Numbered from the stretch's first letter, positions 10,644-19,386 are shown. The stretch is DNA of 64,000 nucleotides from Polynucleobacter sp. 15G-AUS-farblos (GCF_018882445.1 NZ_JACVOM010000001.1:62001-126000), one strand, 5' to 3'. Numbers and translations are program-made. Notes: generated by a model not told the origin, from the letters alone.

Positions 10644-10671
10644 TTTTAGATCAAGCACATACAATGATGTC

Positions 10672-11226
10672 ATGAATACTAGCAATCAAAGCGCCAAGCC
10701 AAAGAACGGTTTAATCCAAATATTAGAAGATGAGGCAAAAAAAGCCTTTACCCTTTCGGTTTACTTTGGATCCTGGTTTTGCGCCCTCAGCTTTTTAGCG
10801 GCGACCATTTTGGATGAGAGGCCTATTCCGCTATCCATCTTTGGCTTTGCCATAGTCAAAGGCGCTTTATCTGCAAAATTCTTACTTATTAGTGAAGCCG
10901 CTTTTCCGATCAAAGTCAGCAAGGCTAAAGGTCTAATTCGGTCGCTCTTATTGCAGTCTTTTATTTATGTTGGGATTGTCCTTGGTCTGAATTATCTTGA
11001 AGCAGGCTTTGATGGCCTCATTCATGGCAAGAACTTTTGGGATTCGCTTGCAGCGTTTGGTCAAGCTAACCCCTTACGCGTCATTGCAATGTGTATCGTG
11101 TATTGGTTAATTGTCTGGCCTTATTTAGTATTGATCGGACTGAAAATTTCACTGGGCAGCAATGCAACGATTGCCATTCTTTTTGGTGATAGAACCATGC
11201 CTGATGAGCCAGTTAACAAGACCTGA
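10672..11226 (+). CDS. Membrane protein of unknown function (184 aa)
   Basis: A short polar N-terminus (about 25 residues) is followed by four likely membrane helices: near residues 28-48, 53-72, 98-115 and 139-160. The hydrophilic segments between helices are short, and the tail is polar. I do not recognise a family and see no catalytic motif. It lies 29 bp after the tRNA-Asn terminator and just before a gene for an outer-membrane beta-barrel type protein, so the two could be co-transcribed. ATG 10672 is the first in-frame start. Confidence 0.75.
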   Translation: MNTSNQSAKPKNGLIQILEDEAKKAFTLSVYFGSWFCALSFLAATILDERPIPLSIFGFAIVKGALSAKFLLISEAAFPIKVSKAKGLIRSLLLQSFIYVGIVLGLNYLEAGFDGLIHGKNFWDSLAAFGQANPLRVIAMCIVYWLIVWPYLVLIGLKISLGSNATIAILFGDRTMPDEPVNKT

Positions 11227-11248
11227 TCTTTTCTTGTATTTAAAATTG

Positions 11249-12112
11249 ATGCGGGCGTTTCTTCTATTTTTATTCTGGATCCTTGGATCACAGGCCCATG
11301 CCCAAGAAATCGAAGCGCGAGCCTATTCCAACGCTCCAATCGGAATTAACTTTGCCAGTTTTGGCATAGCTCAAGCCTCAAGCTCTTCGTATAAGCTCAC
11401 TTCTGAAGCAGCCAGCTATACGCGCATATTAGATGTAGCCGGCCAATCCGGAAAAATTACCCTAGTTCTTCCTTACGCCCAACTATCAGGCACCGGTAAG
11501 ATAGGGAGCCAGTCAATTAATGCCACATCAGAAGGTTTATCAGACCCCCTTATCAAGGCATCAGTTAACTTATATGGCGCACCTGCTCTCACCCTAGATC
11601 AATTTAAGAATTACCAGCAAGATCTCATCATCGGCGCCAGTCTAGCGGCCTCTATTCCATGGGGTCAGTACAACAATGAGCAAATGATTAATGTTGGAGC
11701 TAATCGTTGGTTTATTCAGCCAGGTGTTGGCGCTTCTCAAGCCGTGGGACCATGGCGTTTTGAATTAGCTGGTGCAGCAACAATCTATACCAGCAACAAT
11801 AGCTTCTTAGGCGGCAATACGCTCTCGCAAAACCCGATCTACTCCACTCAAACTCATGTCATTTACTACTTTCCATCGACCGCTTGGATTTCTGTAGATG
11901 CTACCTATTACGTGGGTGGTCAAACCTATATCAACAGCATGCCGGTCAGTGGGTCACAAGAAAATTGGCGTTTTGGAGCAACCTTCTCTTATCCGATCAA
12001 CCAACAAAACTTCATCAGAATCAATGGAAGCACTGGCACCTATTCCCGCACCAATAATAGCTACGATTTAATAGGCATTTCCTGGCAATATCGCTGGGGT
12101 GGCGGCATCTAA
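11249..12112 (+). CDS. Outer-membrane transporter-like protein (Phenol_MetA_deg type)
   Basis: The mature protein opens EIEARAYSNAPIGINF, the characteristic start of the MetA-pathway phenol degradation protein family, a presumed outer-membrane beta-barrel group. The signal peptide MRAFLLFLFWILGSQAHA supports ATG 11249, giving 287 residues; in-frame ATGs at 11162 and 11204 lie inside the preceding gene. The body alternates polar and aromatic residues as expected for membrane beta strands and ends SWQYRWGGGI. Its cargo is unknown. Confidence 0.75.
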   Translation: MRAFLLFLFWILGSQAHAQEIEARAYSNAPIGINFASFGIAQASSSSYKLTSEAASYTRILDVAGQSGKITLVLPYAQLSGTGKIGSQSINATSEGLSDPLIKASVNLYGAPALTLDQFKNYQQDLIIGASLAASIPWGQYNNEQMINVGANRWFIQPGVGASQAVGPWRFELAGAATIYTSNNSFLGGNTLSQNPIYSTQTHVIYYFPSTAWISVDATYYVGGQTYINSMPVSGSQENWRFGATFSYPINQQNFIRINGSTGTYSRTNNSYDLIGISWQYRWGGGI

Positions 12113-12173
12113 GTAAGACCATCTGCTAATGGCTACAATCTAATTCAACAATAACTATAGTTTCGAGACAAAT

Positions 12174-13925
12174 ATGAGTACAAAGCCAAAAAACCCATCC
12201 GATCAAAAATCTGAAAGCGCTTTGCGCAAGGGTCTTACGAGTTATGGAGATAAAGGATTCTCCTTATTTCTACGCAAGGCTTTTATTAAAGGTGCTGGCT
12301 ATACCAATAGCGCACTAGATCGCCCAGTAATTGGCATTATTAATACAGGTAGCGCCTACAACCCCTGCCATGGAAATATGCCTCAATTGATAGAGGCTGT
12401 TAAACGGGGTGTCATGCTTGCGGGTGGTCTTCCAATGGAGTTTCCAACTATCTCCATTCATGAAAGTTTTGCAGCGCCTACCAGTATGTACTTACGCAAT
12501 CTCATGTCGATGGATACGGAAGAGATGTTGCGTGCACAACCGATGGATGCAGTTGTCATGATTGGCGGATGCGATAAAACTGTTCCAGCCCAAATGATGG
12601 GTGCGGCATCTGCTGGCTTACCTGCCATACAGCTCATTACTGGTTCAATGTTAACTGGCTCTCATCGCAGCGAGCGTGTTGGCGCTTGTACTGACTGCCG
12701 CCGATATTGGGCTAAGTTTCGCGCAGGCGAGATTGATGAAGTAGAAAAAGATGAAGTAAATGATCAACTAGTGGCTAGCGTTGGAACCTGTTCTGTGATG
12801 GGTACTGCTAGCACTATGGCATGCATCTCTGAAGCCTTGGGAATGACGGTGCCCGGGGGTGCTACGCCTCCTGCTGTCACTGCAGATCGCATACGTATTG
12901 CTGAAGAGACCGGCACTTGTGCTGTGCAGATGGCAAAAGATGGGCTAACGATTGACAAGATCTTAACTGCCGATGCATTTGAAAATGCTATGCGTGTTTT
13001 GCTTGCTATTGGCGGGTCTACGAACGGTATTGTTCATCTTGCAGCCATTGCAGGACGCATGGGTCTAGAGATTGATTTAGATGCTTTAGACAAAATGGGT
13101 AATGACACCCCGGTATTGGTTGATCTAAAACCTTCTGGCGATCATTACATGGAAAACTTTCATGATGCGGGCGGTATGACGACTTTGCTTCGTGAATTAA
13201 AGCCACTCATGAAATTAAATGCCATGACAGTGACAGGTAAAACCTTGGGCGAAGAGATTGATGCAGCACCCCCAAGCTTTAAGCAAGATGTCGTCCGTCA
13301 ATTTAATGATCCTATTTACCCAAGAGGCAGTATTGCGGTCTTGCATGGCAATTTAGCACCCGGCGGCGCCATCATCAAACAATCTGCTGCCAATGAAAAG
13401 CTGATGGAGCATACAGGTCGTGCGGTGGTTTTTGAGAATGCAGAAGACCTCGCATCCCGTATTGATAGCCCTGATTTAGATGTCACTGCGGAAGATATAT
13501 TAGTACTCAAGAACATTGGCCCCAAAGGTGCCCCAGGCATGCCAGAGGCTGGCTACATCCCTATTCCGATGAAGCTGGCGCGTGCAGGTGTCAAAGACAT
13601 CGTCAGGATCTCAGATGGGCGCATGAGTGGCACCGCTTTTGGAACGATTGTGTTGCATGTGACCCCAGAATCAGCGATTGGCGGACCCTTGGCACATGTT
13701 CGTAATGGCGATCAAATTCGTTTGAGCGTTAAAAATCGTGAAATTAGCTTACTCATCTCCGATGAAGAGCTAGCGAAACGAGCTATTGATAATCCCATTA
13801 CCTCACCTACTGCTGAACGAGGTTACAAAAAACTATTTTTAGACACGGTGATGCAAGCCGATAAAGGGGTTGATTTTGACTTCTTACGTGCTGCAAAGAT
13901 GGTGGGTAAAACACCAAAGGCTTAG
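12174..13925 (+). CDS. IlvD/Edd-family dehydratase (sugar-acid dehydratase type)
   Basis: This 583-residue protein is clearly in the IlvD/Edd family. It has the cluster cysteines in NPCHGN, GGCDKT and GTCSVMGTAST, and the closing SDGRMSGTAFG. The opening LRKAFIKGAGYT and the segment SERVGACTDCRRYWAKFRAGEI are features I associate with the aldonic-acid dehydratases such as L-arabinonate dehydratase, rather than with the amino-acid enzyme IlvD. It could therefore serve sugar-acid breakdown, although a role as dihydroxy-acid dehydratase is not excluded. It converges with plsC 7 bp downstream, with no visible terminator between them. Confidence 0.88.
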   Translation: MSTKPKNPSDQKSESALRKGLTSYGDKGFSLFLRKAFIKGAGYTNSALDRPVIGIINTGSAYNPCHGNMPQLIEAVKRGVMLAGGLPMEFPTISIHESFAAPTSMYLRNLMSMDTEEMLRAQPMDAVVMIGGCDKTVPAQMMGAASAGLPAIQLITGSMLTGSHRSERVGACTDCRRYWAKFRAGEIDEVEKDEVNDQLVASVGTCSVMGTASTMACISEALGMTVPGGATPPAVTADRIRIAEETGTCAVQMAKDGLTIDKILTADAFENAMRVLLAIGGSTNGIVHLAAIAGRMGLEIDLDALDKMGNDTPVLVDLKPSGDHYMENFHDAGGMTTLLRELKPLMKLNAMTVTGKTLGEEIDAAPPSFKQDVVRQFNDPIYPRGSIAVLHGNLAPGGAIIKQSAANEKLMEHTGRAVVFENAEDLASRIDSPDLDVTAEDILVLKNIGPKGAPGMPEAGYIPIPMKLARAGVKDIVRISDGRMSGTAFGTIVLHVTPESAIGGPLAHVRNGDQIRLSVKNREISLLISDEELAKRAIDNPITSPTAERGYKKLFLDTVMQADKGVDFDFLRAAKMVGKTPKA

Positions 13926-13932
13926 TGTTTAA

Positions 13933-14670
13933 TTATAGATAGGCTTGAGGGTCGATTTGATGCATTTCGCCCTCAATCCATCCCTCAACTTCTGCCTGAA
14001 TCTGCTCTTCAGTTTTATCTTGAACCGAGATAGCTGGGCCAATCGACACAGTTACTAGTCCTGGGTATTTACGAAAACTATTCCGAGGCCAGACATTACC
14101 GGCATTTTGGGCCACCGGAATAATGTCGGTTTGGGTAGTGATTGCCAAACGAAACCCACCTTTGCGATAAGGATGGTAAGTGCCAACCGGAGTCCGAGTC
14201 CCCTCCGGAAATATCGCAATCCACTGACCCTGCTCAAGCCGGGCTTTACCCTGAATGGCTACGGCAGCTCTCGCAGCGTCTCTGTCCCCGCGATTAATTG
14301 TGATCATCTTCAATGAGGCTAAGGCCCAGCCAAAAAAAGGCAACCAAAGTAATTCTCGTTTAGATACGAAGCAAAGGGTTTTAGGAAAGATATGGGGGTA
14401 CACAATTGTCTCCCAAGCAGATTGATGCTTGCTCAGTAAAATCATTGGCTTAGCGCCGCACTCTTTTATATGCTCCATCCCTAATACACGGTACTGAACA
14501 TTACAAATGAGATTGAGCATGAGGAGATTCAAACCGCTCCAATAACGCACCATGCCATAACGTTGCTGCACGGTACTGATAGGTATGATGAGAACACAGA
14601 GGACAGCAGCAACAGCGGTGAAAGGAACTAAATAGAGATAGAAAAGAAAGGATCTAAGATAGATTTGCAC
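13933..14670 (-). CDS. plsC: 1-acyl-sn-glycerol-3-phosphate acyltransferase (PlsC family)
   Basis: PlsC adds the second acyl chain to make phosphatidate at the inner membrane. The 245-residue protein has an N-terminal hydrophobic anchor, the acyltransferase motif SKHQSAWET (H followed after four residues by E, where most families have D), the INRGDRDAA segment and the FPEGTR motif. It starts with GTG at 14670, with an AAGAGA ribosome-binding sequence supplied by the neighbouring 13-bp repeats. It follows fadD by 37 bp on the same strand, which links fatty-acid activation to phospholipid synthesis. Confidence 0.9.
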   Translation of the reverse strand: MQIYLRSFLFYLYLVPFTAVAAVLCVLIIPISTVQQRYGMVRYWSGLNLLMLNLICNVQYRVLGMEHIKECGAKPMILLSKHQSAWETIVYPHIFPKTLCFVSKRELLWLPFFGWALASLKMITINRGDRDAARAAVAIQGKARLEQGQWIAIFPEGTRTPVGTYHPYRKGGFRLAITTQTDIIPVAQNAGNVWPRNSFRKYPGLVTVSIGPAISVQDKTEEQIQAEVEGWIEGEMHQIDPQAYL

Positions 14671-14673
14671 TGA

Positions 14674-14738
14674 ATAATCTCTTAATTAATTCTCTTAACT
14701 TAGTCTCTTAACTTAGTCTCTTAACTTCATCTCTTAAT
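14674..14738 (-). repeat. Five tandem 13-bp repeats across the fadD stop codon
   Basis: On the minus strand five consecutive 13-mers follow the pattern (A/G)TTAAGAGANNNN. Copies are at 14726-14738, 14713-14725, 14700-14712, 14687-14699 and 14674-14686, and the second and third are identical. The array covers the last codons and stop of fadD and the leader of plsC. Each unit carries AAGAGA, which can act as a weak ribosome-binding site. Confidence 0.85.
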
Positions 14739-16399
14739 TCACGACGCAAGATTTTGCCCACATTAGTTTTGGGTAATTCTGTCCTGAAGACAATTTGTTT
14801 AGGTCGCTTATAGTTTGTCAGTTGCTGCTTGCAATACGCCTGCACCTGCTCTTCCGAAAGACCTTCATGATCTTTGACAATAAAAGCCTTTACTGACTCG
14901 CCAGTATCTTCATCCGGAGTACCGATCACTGCACACTCTAATACACCTGGCATCAGTGAAAGAACTTCTTCTACCTCATTTGGATAGACTTTAAATCCAG
15001 AGACAATGATCATGTCTTTTTTGCGATCAATGATTTTGACGTAACCGTGCTCATCCATGACGCCAATATCACCTGACTTAAAGTAACTATCCGCAGTAAA
15101 TGCATTACGCGTCTCATCAGGCATATTCCAATACTGTGTCATTACCTGTGGACCCCTGATGGCAATTTCTCCTGACTGGCCAAGTGGAAGTTCCTTATCC
15201 TGCTCATCCAAGATAGCCACATCCGTTCCGGGTACAGGTAATCCAACATGTCCAGTAAATGACTGAATCAGCGGTGTGTTGACGCAAGCTACAGGCGATG
15301 TCTCAGACAGACCATAGCCCTCTGCAATTGGGATGCCAGTTAGTCGCTGCCACTCGTCTGCAACAACCTTCTGCATGGCCATGCCACCGCCAATAGTGAC
15401 AAGCAAATTGGGTAACTTGATTTTGGAAAATTCTGGGCGATGAATCAGCGCATTAAAAAGTGTGTTTACGCCCGGGAAAATATGTATGCCTGGATGCGTC
15501 TTGAGCAACTTAATGAAACCCGGTATATCTCTTGGATTCGGAACCATAATCAGCAGGCCTCCCATACGCGCACCAAATACAGCGCAGGCTGTAAGCGCAA
15601 AGATGTGATACAGCGGTAGAGGACACAGAAATACCAGTTGATCTATCTGCTTGCCTTTGAGACCAGGCTCTAGCCAAACTTCAATTTGTTTCGCATTGGC
15701 CAAGATATTACGGTGCAATAAAACCGCTCCCTTTGAAACGCCAGTAGTGCCACCGGTGTATTGCAAAAAGGCAATATCATCCAACGCAATGTTTGGTTTC
15801 ACAAAATGGGTGCTCGCCCCCAATCTCAGGGCTTCCTTAAAGCGAATGCTTCCTGGAATATCCCAAGCAGGCACCACTTTCTTGACGTGACGCACTACCA
15901 AATCAACCACCTTGCCCTTGGCGCCAATAAACTCGCCTAAGCTAGTTACGACCACATACTTTACAGAAACTTGATGGGCTATTTTTTGATACACATGGGC
16001 AAAATTTTCTAAGATGATCAGGGCTAAAGCGCCACTATCTTTGAGTTGATACTCTAACTCTCGTGCGGTGTAGAGTGGGTTGACATTCACCACTACGCAC
16101 CCTGCTCGTAATGCACCCATCATGGCAATCTGAAATTGCATCACATTGGGGAGCATGATGGCCACCCTAGTTCCTGGCTCCATGCCCAGGGTTTGAAGGT
16201 AGGCGGCAAAGTACTTAGACTGCTGATCTAGCTCAGCATAAGTCATGAACTTACCAAGATATTCACAAGCATTCCGATTCGGATAACTTGCGAATGATTC
16301 TTCAAACATATCTACTAAAGAAGTGTAAGAAGATTCCCCAATACTATGAGGCACTCCCTCAGGGTAACTTTTTAACCATGGCTTGTTAGGATTAGTCAT
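14708..16399 (-). CDS. fadD: Long-chain fatty acid-CoA ligase
   Basis: FadD activates fatty acids as acyl-CoA through an acyl-AMP. The 563-residue ANL-superfamily enzyme has the ATP loop YTGGTTGVSKGAVLLH, the segment EGYGLSETSP, the YFKSGDIGVMDEHGYVKIIDRKKDMI hinge region (seen in parts), and the C-terminal catalytic lysine in KTNVGKILRREL. The stop codon lies inside a tandem 13-bp repeat. It sits between a nucleosidase gene upstream and plsC downstream on the same strand, with small gaps. Confidence 0.93.
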   Translation of the reverse strand: MTNPNKPWLKSYPEGVPHSIGESSYTSLVDMFEESFASYPNRNACEYLGKFMTYAELDQQSKYFAAYLQTLGMEPGTRVAIMLPNVMQFQIAMMGALRAGCVVVNVNPLYTARELEYQLKDSGALALIILENFAHVYQKIAHQVSVKYVVVTSLGEFIGAKGKVVDLVVRHVKKVVPAWDIPGSIRFKEALRLGASTHFVKPNIALDDIAFLQYTGGTTGVSKGAVLLHRNILANAKQIEVWLEPGLKGKQIDQLVFLCPLPLYHIFALTACAVFGARMGGLLIMVPNPRDIPGFIKLLKTHPGIHIFPGVNTLFNALIHRPEFSKIKLPNLLVTIGGGMAMQKVVADEWQRLTGIPIAEGYGLSETSPVACVNTPLIQSFTGHVGLPVPGTDVAILDEQDKELPLGQSGEIAIRGPQVMTQYWNMPDETRNAFTADSYFKSGDIGVMDEHGYVKIIDRKKDMIIVSGFKVYPNEVEEVLSLMPGVLECAVIGTPDEDTGESVKAFIVKDHEGLSEEQVQAYCKQQLTNYKRPKQIVFRTELPKTNVGKILRRELRDEVKRLS

Positions 16400-16468
16400 C
16401 GTGAAAGACTGTCTCCTTTTATGATGTCGGCATTAATAATGCAGTCTTATGCACATTCTAAACATTGC

Positions 16469-17032
16469 TTAACTGTTCAGAAGCTGCTCTAGCATCTCTA
16501 AATAAAGCGCTTGACCATGGTTCACCTGATCCTGCCAATCATCGCCGGAGTTTTCATTGGCCTCATCCGTGATGTATTTAAACGATTGCCATGGAATTTG
16601 GTGATGATGTGCAACTGCAGCAATTGCAAATAGCTCCATGTCCACTAGATCCACCTTTTGTTCATGAAGCCATTGATCATGGCTATTCACAAAACTATCA
16701 CCTGTTCCACAAACATAGATACCTGCCTTGGAATGGTATTTGACTGGAGTATGGCTAAATGGTGTTTTTCCACGAGGCGCTAAGGGCTCCGCATTCATAT
16801 CCCGTTGAATGACAGATCCAATCTCTAGTAACCCATGGATTTGAGGGTTAATCTTGCCAGCCGTACCAAAATTGATGATGCGTGCTGGCTGATGCTGATG
16901 AATCGCCTGGCAGGTAGCAATCGAGGCATTAATCTTGCCAACGCCGGTATAGATAATGTTCACGCCAGTAGGCAGAGCCTCCTGTTTGAGCTCAGACTCT
17001 AAGGCGGTGATAATGAGTAGCTTATTCTTCAT
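16469..17032 (-). CDS. Nucleoside phosphorylase-fold protein, probable MTA/SAH-type nucleosidase
   Basis: The roughly 187-residue protein has the start KLLIITALESEL, the phosphate-free purine-site turns YTGVGKINA and NFGTAGKIN, VDMELFAIAAVA (equivalent to the conserved MEXXAXA) and a YITDEANENS segment holding the base-binding aspartate. It is shorter than E. coli MtnN (about 230). The neighbour on the opposite strand is apt, which would recycle the adenine this enzyme releases. ATG 17032 is chosen because family similarity begins there; ATG 17041 is also possible and would run into the apt leader. Confidence 0.75.
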   Translation of the reverse strand: MKNKLLIITALESELKQEALPTGVNIIYTGVGKINASIATCQAIHQHQPARIINFGTAGKINPQIHGLLEIGSVIQRDMNAEPLAPRGKTPFSHTPVKYHSKAGIYVCGTGDSFVNSHDQWLHEQKVDLVDMELFAIAAVAHHHQIPWQSFKYITDEANENSGDDWQDQVNHGQALYLEMLEQLLNS

Positions 17033-17052
17033 GTATGTCATTAAACATCAAA

Positions 17053-17571
17053 ATGAATCTATTAGATTTTCTTCCTGGAGTGCCTGATTTTCCTAAACCA
17101 GGAATCTTATTTAGGGATATTTCTCCGCTCTTAGCGAATCCTGTCGCTTTCAAAGAGGCTATTCGTCAACTAGAAGTCCTATCAAATGACTTTGAATACA
17201 CCCATATCCTAGGCATTGAATCGAGGGGCTTTATTTTCGGCTCTGCTCTTGCTCACCAAACACATAAAGGCTTAGCTTTAGCCCGCAAGCCCAATAAATT
17301 GCCTTTAGCCAGCCATCGAGAATCCTATGGACTGGAATATGGCGCAGATTCATTAGAGATACAGCAATCAACACTACCTCAAGGTGCACGGGTATTGCTA
17401 TTAGATGATGTTCTTGCTACTGGCGGTACCTTAATTGCTGCTGACAAGTTGATCCGCGCAGCAGGCTTTGAAGTGGCTGGCGCTCTTACCTTGCTTGAAA
17501 TTGAAATACTGAATGGCGCTCAACTGCTCGATCAGCATCACATACCCAATCGCTCAGTATTGAAAGCCTAG
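17053..17571 (+). CDS. apt: Adenine phosphoribosyltransferase
   Basis: Apt makes AMP from adenine and PRPP. The 172-residue product has the opening FPKPGILFRDISPLL, the segment ILGIESRGFIFG, RKPNKLP, and the PRPP loop VLLLDDVLATGGTL. ATG 17053 (MNLLDFLPGVPDFPKPG) fits the usual family start; ATG 17035 is also in frame but adds six atypical residues and overlaps the divergent nucleosidase start. The pairing with the nucleosidase suggests adenine salvage. Confidence 0.95.
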   Translation: MNLLDFLPGVPDFPKPGILFRDISPLLANPVAFKEAIRQLEVLSNDFEYTHILGIESRGFIFGSALAHQTHKGLALARKPNKLPLASHRESYGLEYGADSLEIQQSTLPQGARVLLLDDVLATGGTLIAADKLIRAAGFEVAGALTLLEIEILNGAQLLDQHHIPNRSVLKA

Positions 17572-17573
17572 AT

Positions 17574-17855
17574 TTAAATCAGTGATTTAGCGCTTTTGAT
17601 GAGCTTGATGGCGCCCCAACCTACGGCTAATGCCCTACTTGCTAACTTGGGCTTGTAATGCGCTAAGGTAGCAAAAGCTCCAGTGAGAATAATGGGATTA
17701 TTTTTTAAGAAATGAAAGATATCGACGCCCTTATCAGCCCAGGATAGCGGCTTTTCCCATGGCTCAAGATGCAGCGCAAACTCTTTACGCTCATGATTGG
17801 CCAGAGTTTGCAATGCATGCCGACGCTTCTCTAATGCTTTTAGCTGCTGACCCAT
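17574..17855 (-). CDS. YqjK-like protein (93 aa)
   Basis: A basic, coiled-coil-prone N-terminus (KALEKRRHALQTLANHERKEF) is followed by a segment of moderate hydrophobicity around residues 50-68. The start shares one base with the stop of the preceding holin-like gene, so it is the third gene of a three-gene reverse-strand set. That set resembles the E. coli yqjD-yqjE-yqjK arrangement. The match is mainly from length, context and composition. No function is established. Confidence 0.6.
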   Translation of the reverse strand: MGQQLKALEKRRHALQTLANHERKEFALHLEPWEKPLSWADKGVDIFHFLKNNPIILTGAFATLAHYKPKLASRALAVGWGAIKLIKSAKSLI

Positions 17856-18223
17856 TATTTAGTGAGCTCCTCGCGATCTTTTGCAAATTCTGCAATAGAT
17901 GCTTCAAAGAGTTTAGGCATGGTCCGCAGAGATTGCATCACCAATAAAGCCAGAATAAGCCCAATAGCAATAAAGCCGCTAGTCAGTAAACCCAGTGCCA
18001 ACATACGATTGGTTTCCCAGCTGTAAATCACAATCAGCAGGGATAGCATTACCAAACCAAAGAATAAAAAGAACAATGCGCCAATTATCATGACCAATAG
18101 GCTAATGAATTTTGATCGGGCAATTTGCACATCTACCGATAAAAGCTCTAGACGTGTTTGGGCAATAGAGGCTCCAGTGGCGACAATATTCTTCAGCGAA
18201 GAGAGTAAATTTTCTTGAGACAT
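17855..18223 (-). CDS. Phage holin family / YqjE-like inner-membrane protein (122 aa)
   Basis: The protein has an amphipathic N-terminus (SLKNIVATGASIAQTRLELLSVD), two strong membrane helices near residues 40-68 and 75-97, and a charged tail. This layout is that of the PF07332/YqjE group, which is named after holins but is found in many proteobacterial chromosomes without phage. It lies 6 bp after the DUF883 gene and overlaps the next gene by one base, indicating one operon. There is no phage context here. Confidence 0.8.
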   Translation of the reverse strand: MSQENLLSSLKNIVATGASIAQTRLELLSVDVQIARSKFISLLVMIIGALFFLFFGLVMLSLLIVIYSWETNRMLALGLLTSGFIAIGLILALLVMQSLRTMPKLFEASIAEFAKDREELTK

Positions 18224-18229
18224 AGCGCC

Positions 18230-18565
18230 TTAGTGTCTGCGAATCAGCAAACCAATCAATAGCCCCAAGCCAGCTGCAACCCCAACCGCTTCCCATGGTT
18301 TGCGATGAACAAAGTCATCCGCACCCTCTGCCACAGCCTTAGCTTTTTCAGTAAGAGGTCCCTCGAGTAAAGACAGGTTCTCTTTGGCGCTCGTTAAGGT
18401 GTCCATTGCCTTTGAGCGTATTGAGGCAATAGTGCCATCCTCGTGGCTTGCTGTTGCTTTGATTAAGGCTTCGGCATCAGCCATCAGCGCTTTGAAATCC
18501 CCGATTAATTGATCAGAATGAAGCTCGTCATGGCTTGTAGCGCTAGTAGATTTATTATTAGTCAT
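18230..18565 (-). CDS. DUF883 / YqjD-ElaB family membrane-anchored protein
   Basis: The 111-residue protein has a helical, polar body and a C-terminal anchor carrying the family signature VHRKPWEAVGVAAGLGLLIG followed by LLIRRH. E. coli YqjD and ElaB are tail-anchored inner-membrane proteins that bind ribosomes in stationary phase, so a related role is possible. It is the first gene of the reverse-strand trio with the holin-like and YqjK-like genes. Confidence 0.9.
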   Translation of the reverse strand: MTNNKSTSATSHDELHSDQLIGDFKALMADAEALIKATASHEDGTIASIRSKAMDTLTSAKENLSLLEGPLTEKAKAVAEGADDFVHRKPWEAVGVAAGLGLLIGLLIRRH

Positions 18566-18605
18566 ACTGATATCCTTCTTTTGGAGTTACTCTTTTACTG
18601 TCATT

Positions 18606-19067
18606 CTAAGCGTACACCCCAGGGGCATTCAATAACAGCACCGTAATACCAGAATTTCCAGCCTTAAATCGCTTCAGATAAGCCTTTAATCCTGGTCTTT
18701 TTTTAATCAAGGCGTGATAGGCATGACTGCCGTAGGGTACCGTTTCCCCAAAATAGTATTCATGAACGCGATCTGAAAAGTAATTACTTTCTAGGGCGTG
18801 ATGAACGGCTCTTTTAATATTTCCGCCTTCACCACTAGATCCATAGCCATGAATCAGCACAATGGCTTTGATACCCAGTTCAGAAGCATTGCGAAGATAA
18901 TTACCGAGGCTTTCTATAGCCTCTTCAACCAAGGGTTGGCCTTGCTTGAGATTGATTTCAATCGTATCAAGCGCTAGGGTTGGAGATTCTTGGGATGAGC
19001 AATACGGACATTGCTCAAACAATGGTCTTGGATTGCCACATTCAGGGCACTCAGCAACTTGCGTCAT
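18606..19067 (-). CDS. Zinc-ribbon and Smr-like domain protein
   Basis: The N-terminus has two CXXC pairs (CPECG and CPYC, 15 residues apart), a likely zinc ribbon. The rest resembles the Smr (MutS2 C-terminal) fold: DTIEINLKQG, then IKAIVLIHGYGSSGEGGNIK with the conserved HGXG-type loop, and a C-terminal GITVLLLN strand. Smr domains bind or cut nucleic acids with branches or on stalled ribosomes. ATG 19067 is preferred over 19073 as the start, though either is possible. It has no clear operon partner. Confidence 0.7.
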   Translation of the reverse strand: MTQVAECPECGNPRPLFEQCPYCSSQESPTLALDTIEINLKQGQPLVEEAIESLGNYLRNASELGIKAIVLIHGYGSSGEGGNIKRAVHHALESNYFSDRVHEYYFGETVPYGSHAYHALIKKRPGLKAYLKRFKAGNSGITVLLLNAPGVYA

Positions 19068-19088
19068 TAGCACCCTGAATTAATGTAA

Positions 19089-19385
19089 TTAAGAACAATA
19101 CTTATCCTCAAGTGAACGTACATCACTCACTTTGTCGTCCACCATCTGATTCAAAGTTCTTTGTGCAACAACTCGATTTTCAGGCATTTTTAAGCTTTGA
19201 TTAATCAAGCTAGCCACGTCTTTCCGAATTGCTGTATTGCCATAACGCAATCCCTTTAAGGTGGATACAGCCTCTGCAGAAATCTTGCATTGCTGCTGAA
19301 CTAAGGCGGATGAATCCGTAGAACTATTTGCGTAAGCAAATGCAGCAACGGAAATTGATGCCACAGCTAACAGAGTCTTTTTCAT
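19089..19385 (-). CDS. Small secreted protein of unknown function (98 aa)
   Basis: The signal peptide MKKTLLAVASISVAAFAYA is followed by a mature chain of about 79 residues with two cysteines (QQCKIS and the C-terminal KYCS), which may form a disulfide in the periplasm. The mature part is helical and charged. I do not recognise the family. It follows the small HTH-type gene by one base (19387 stop side), so the two may be one transcript. Confidence 0.7.
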   Translation of the reverse strand: MKKTLLAVASISVAAFAYANSSTDSSALVQQQCKISAEAVSTLKGLRYGNTAIRKDVASLINQSLKMPENRVVAQRTLNQMVDDKVSDVRSLEDKYCS

Positions 19386-19386
19386 A

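Noticed and set aside
17855..18223. Holin-like gene as sign of a prophage
   Set aside because: The family is common in chromosomes, the neighbours are YqjD/YqjK-like and no phage genes are present.
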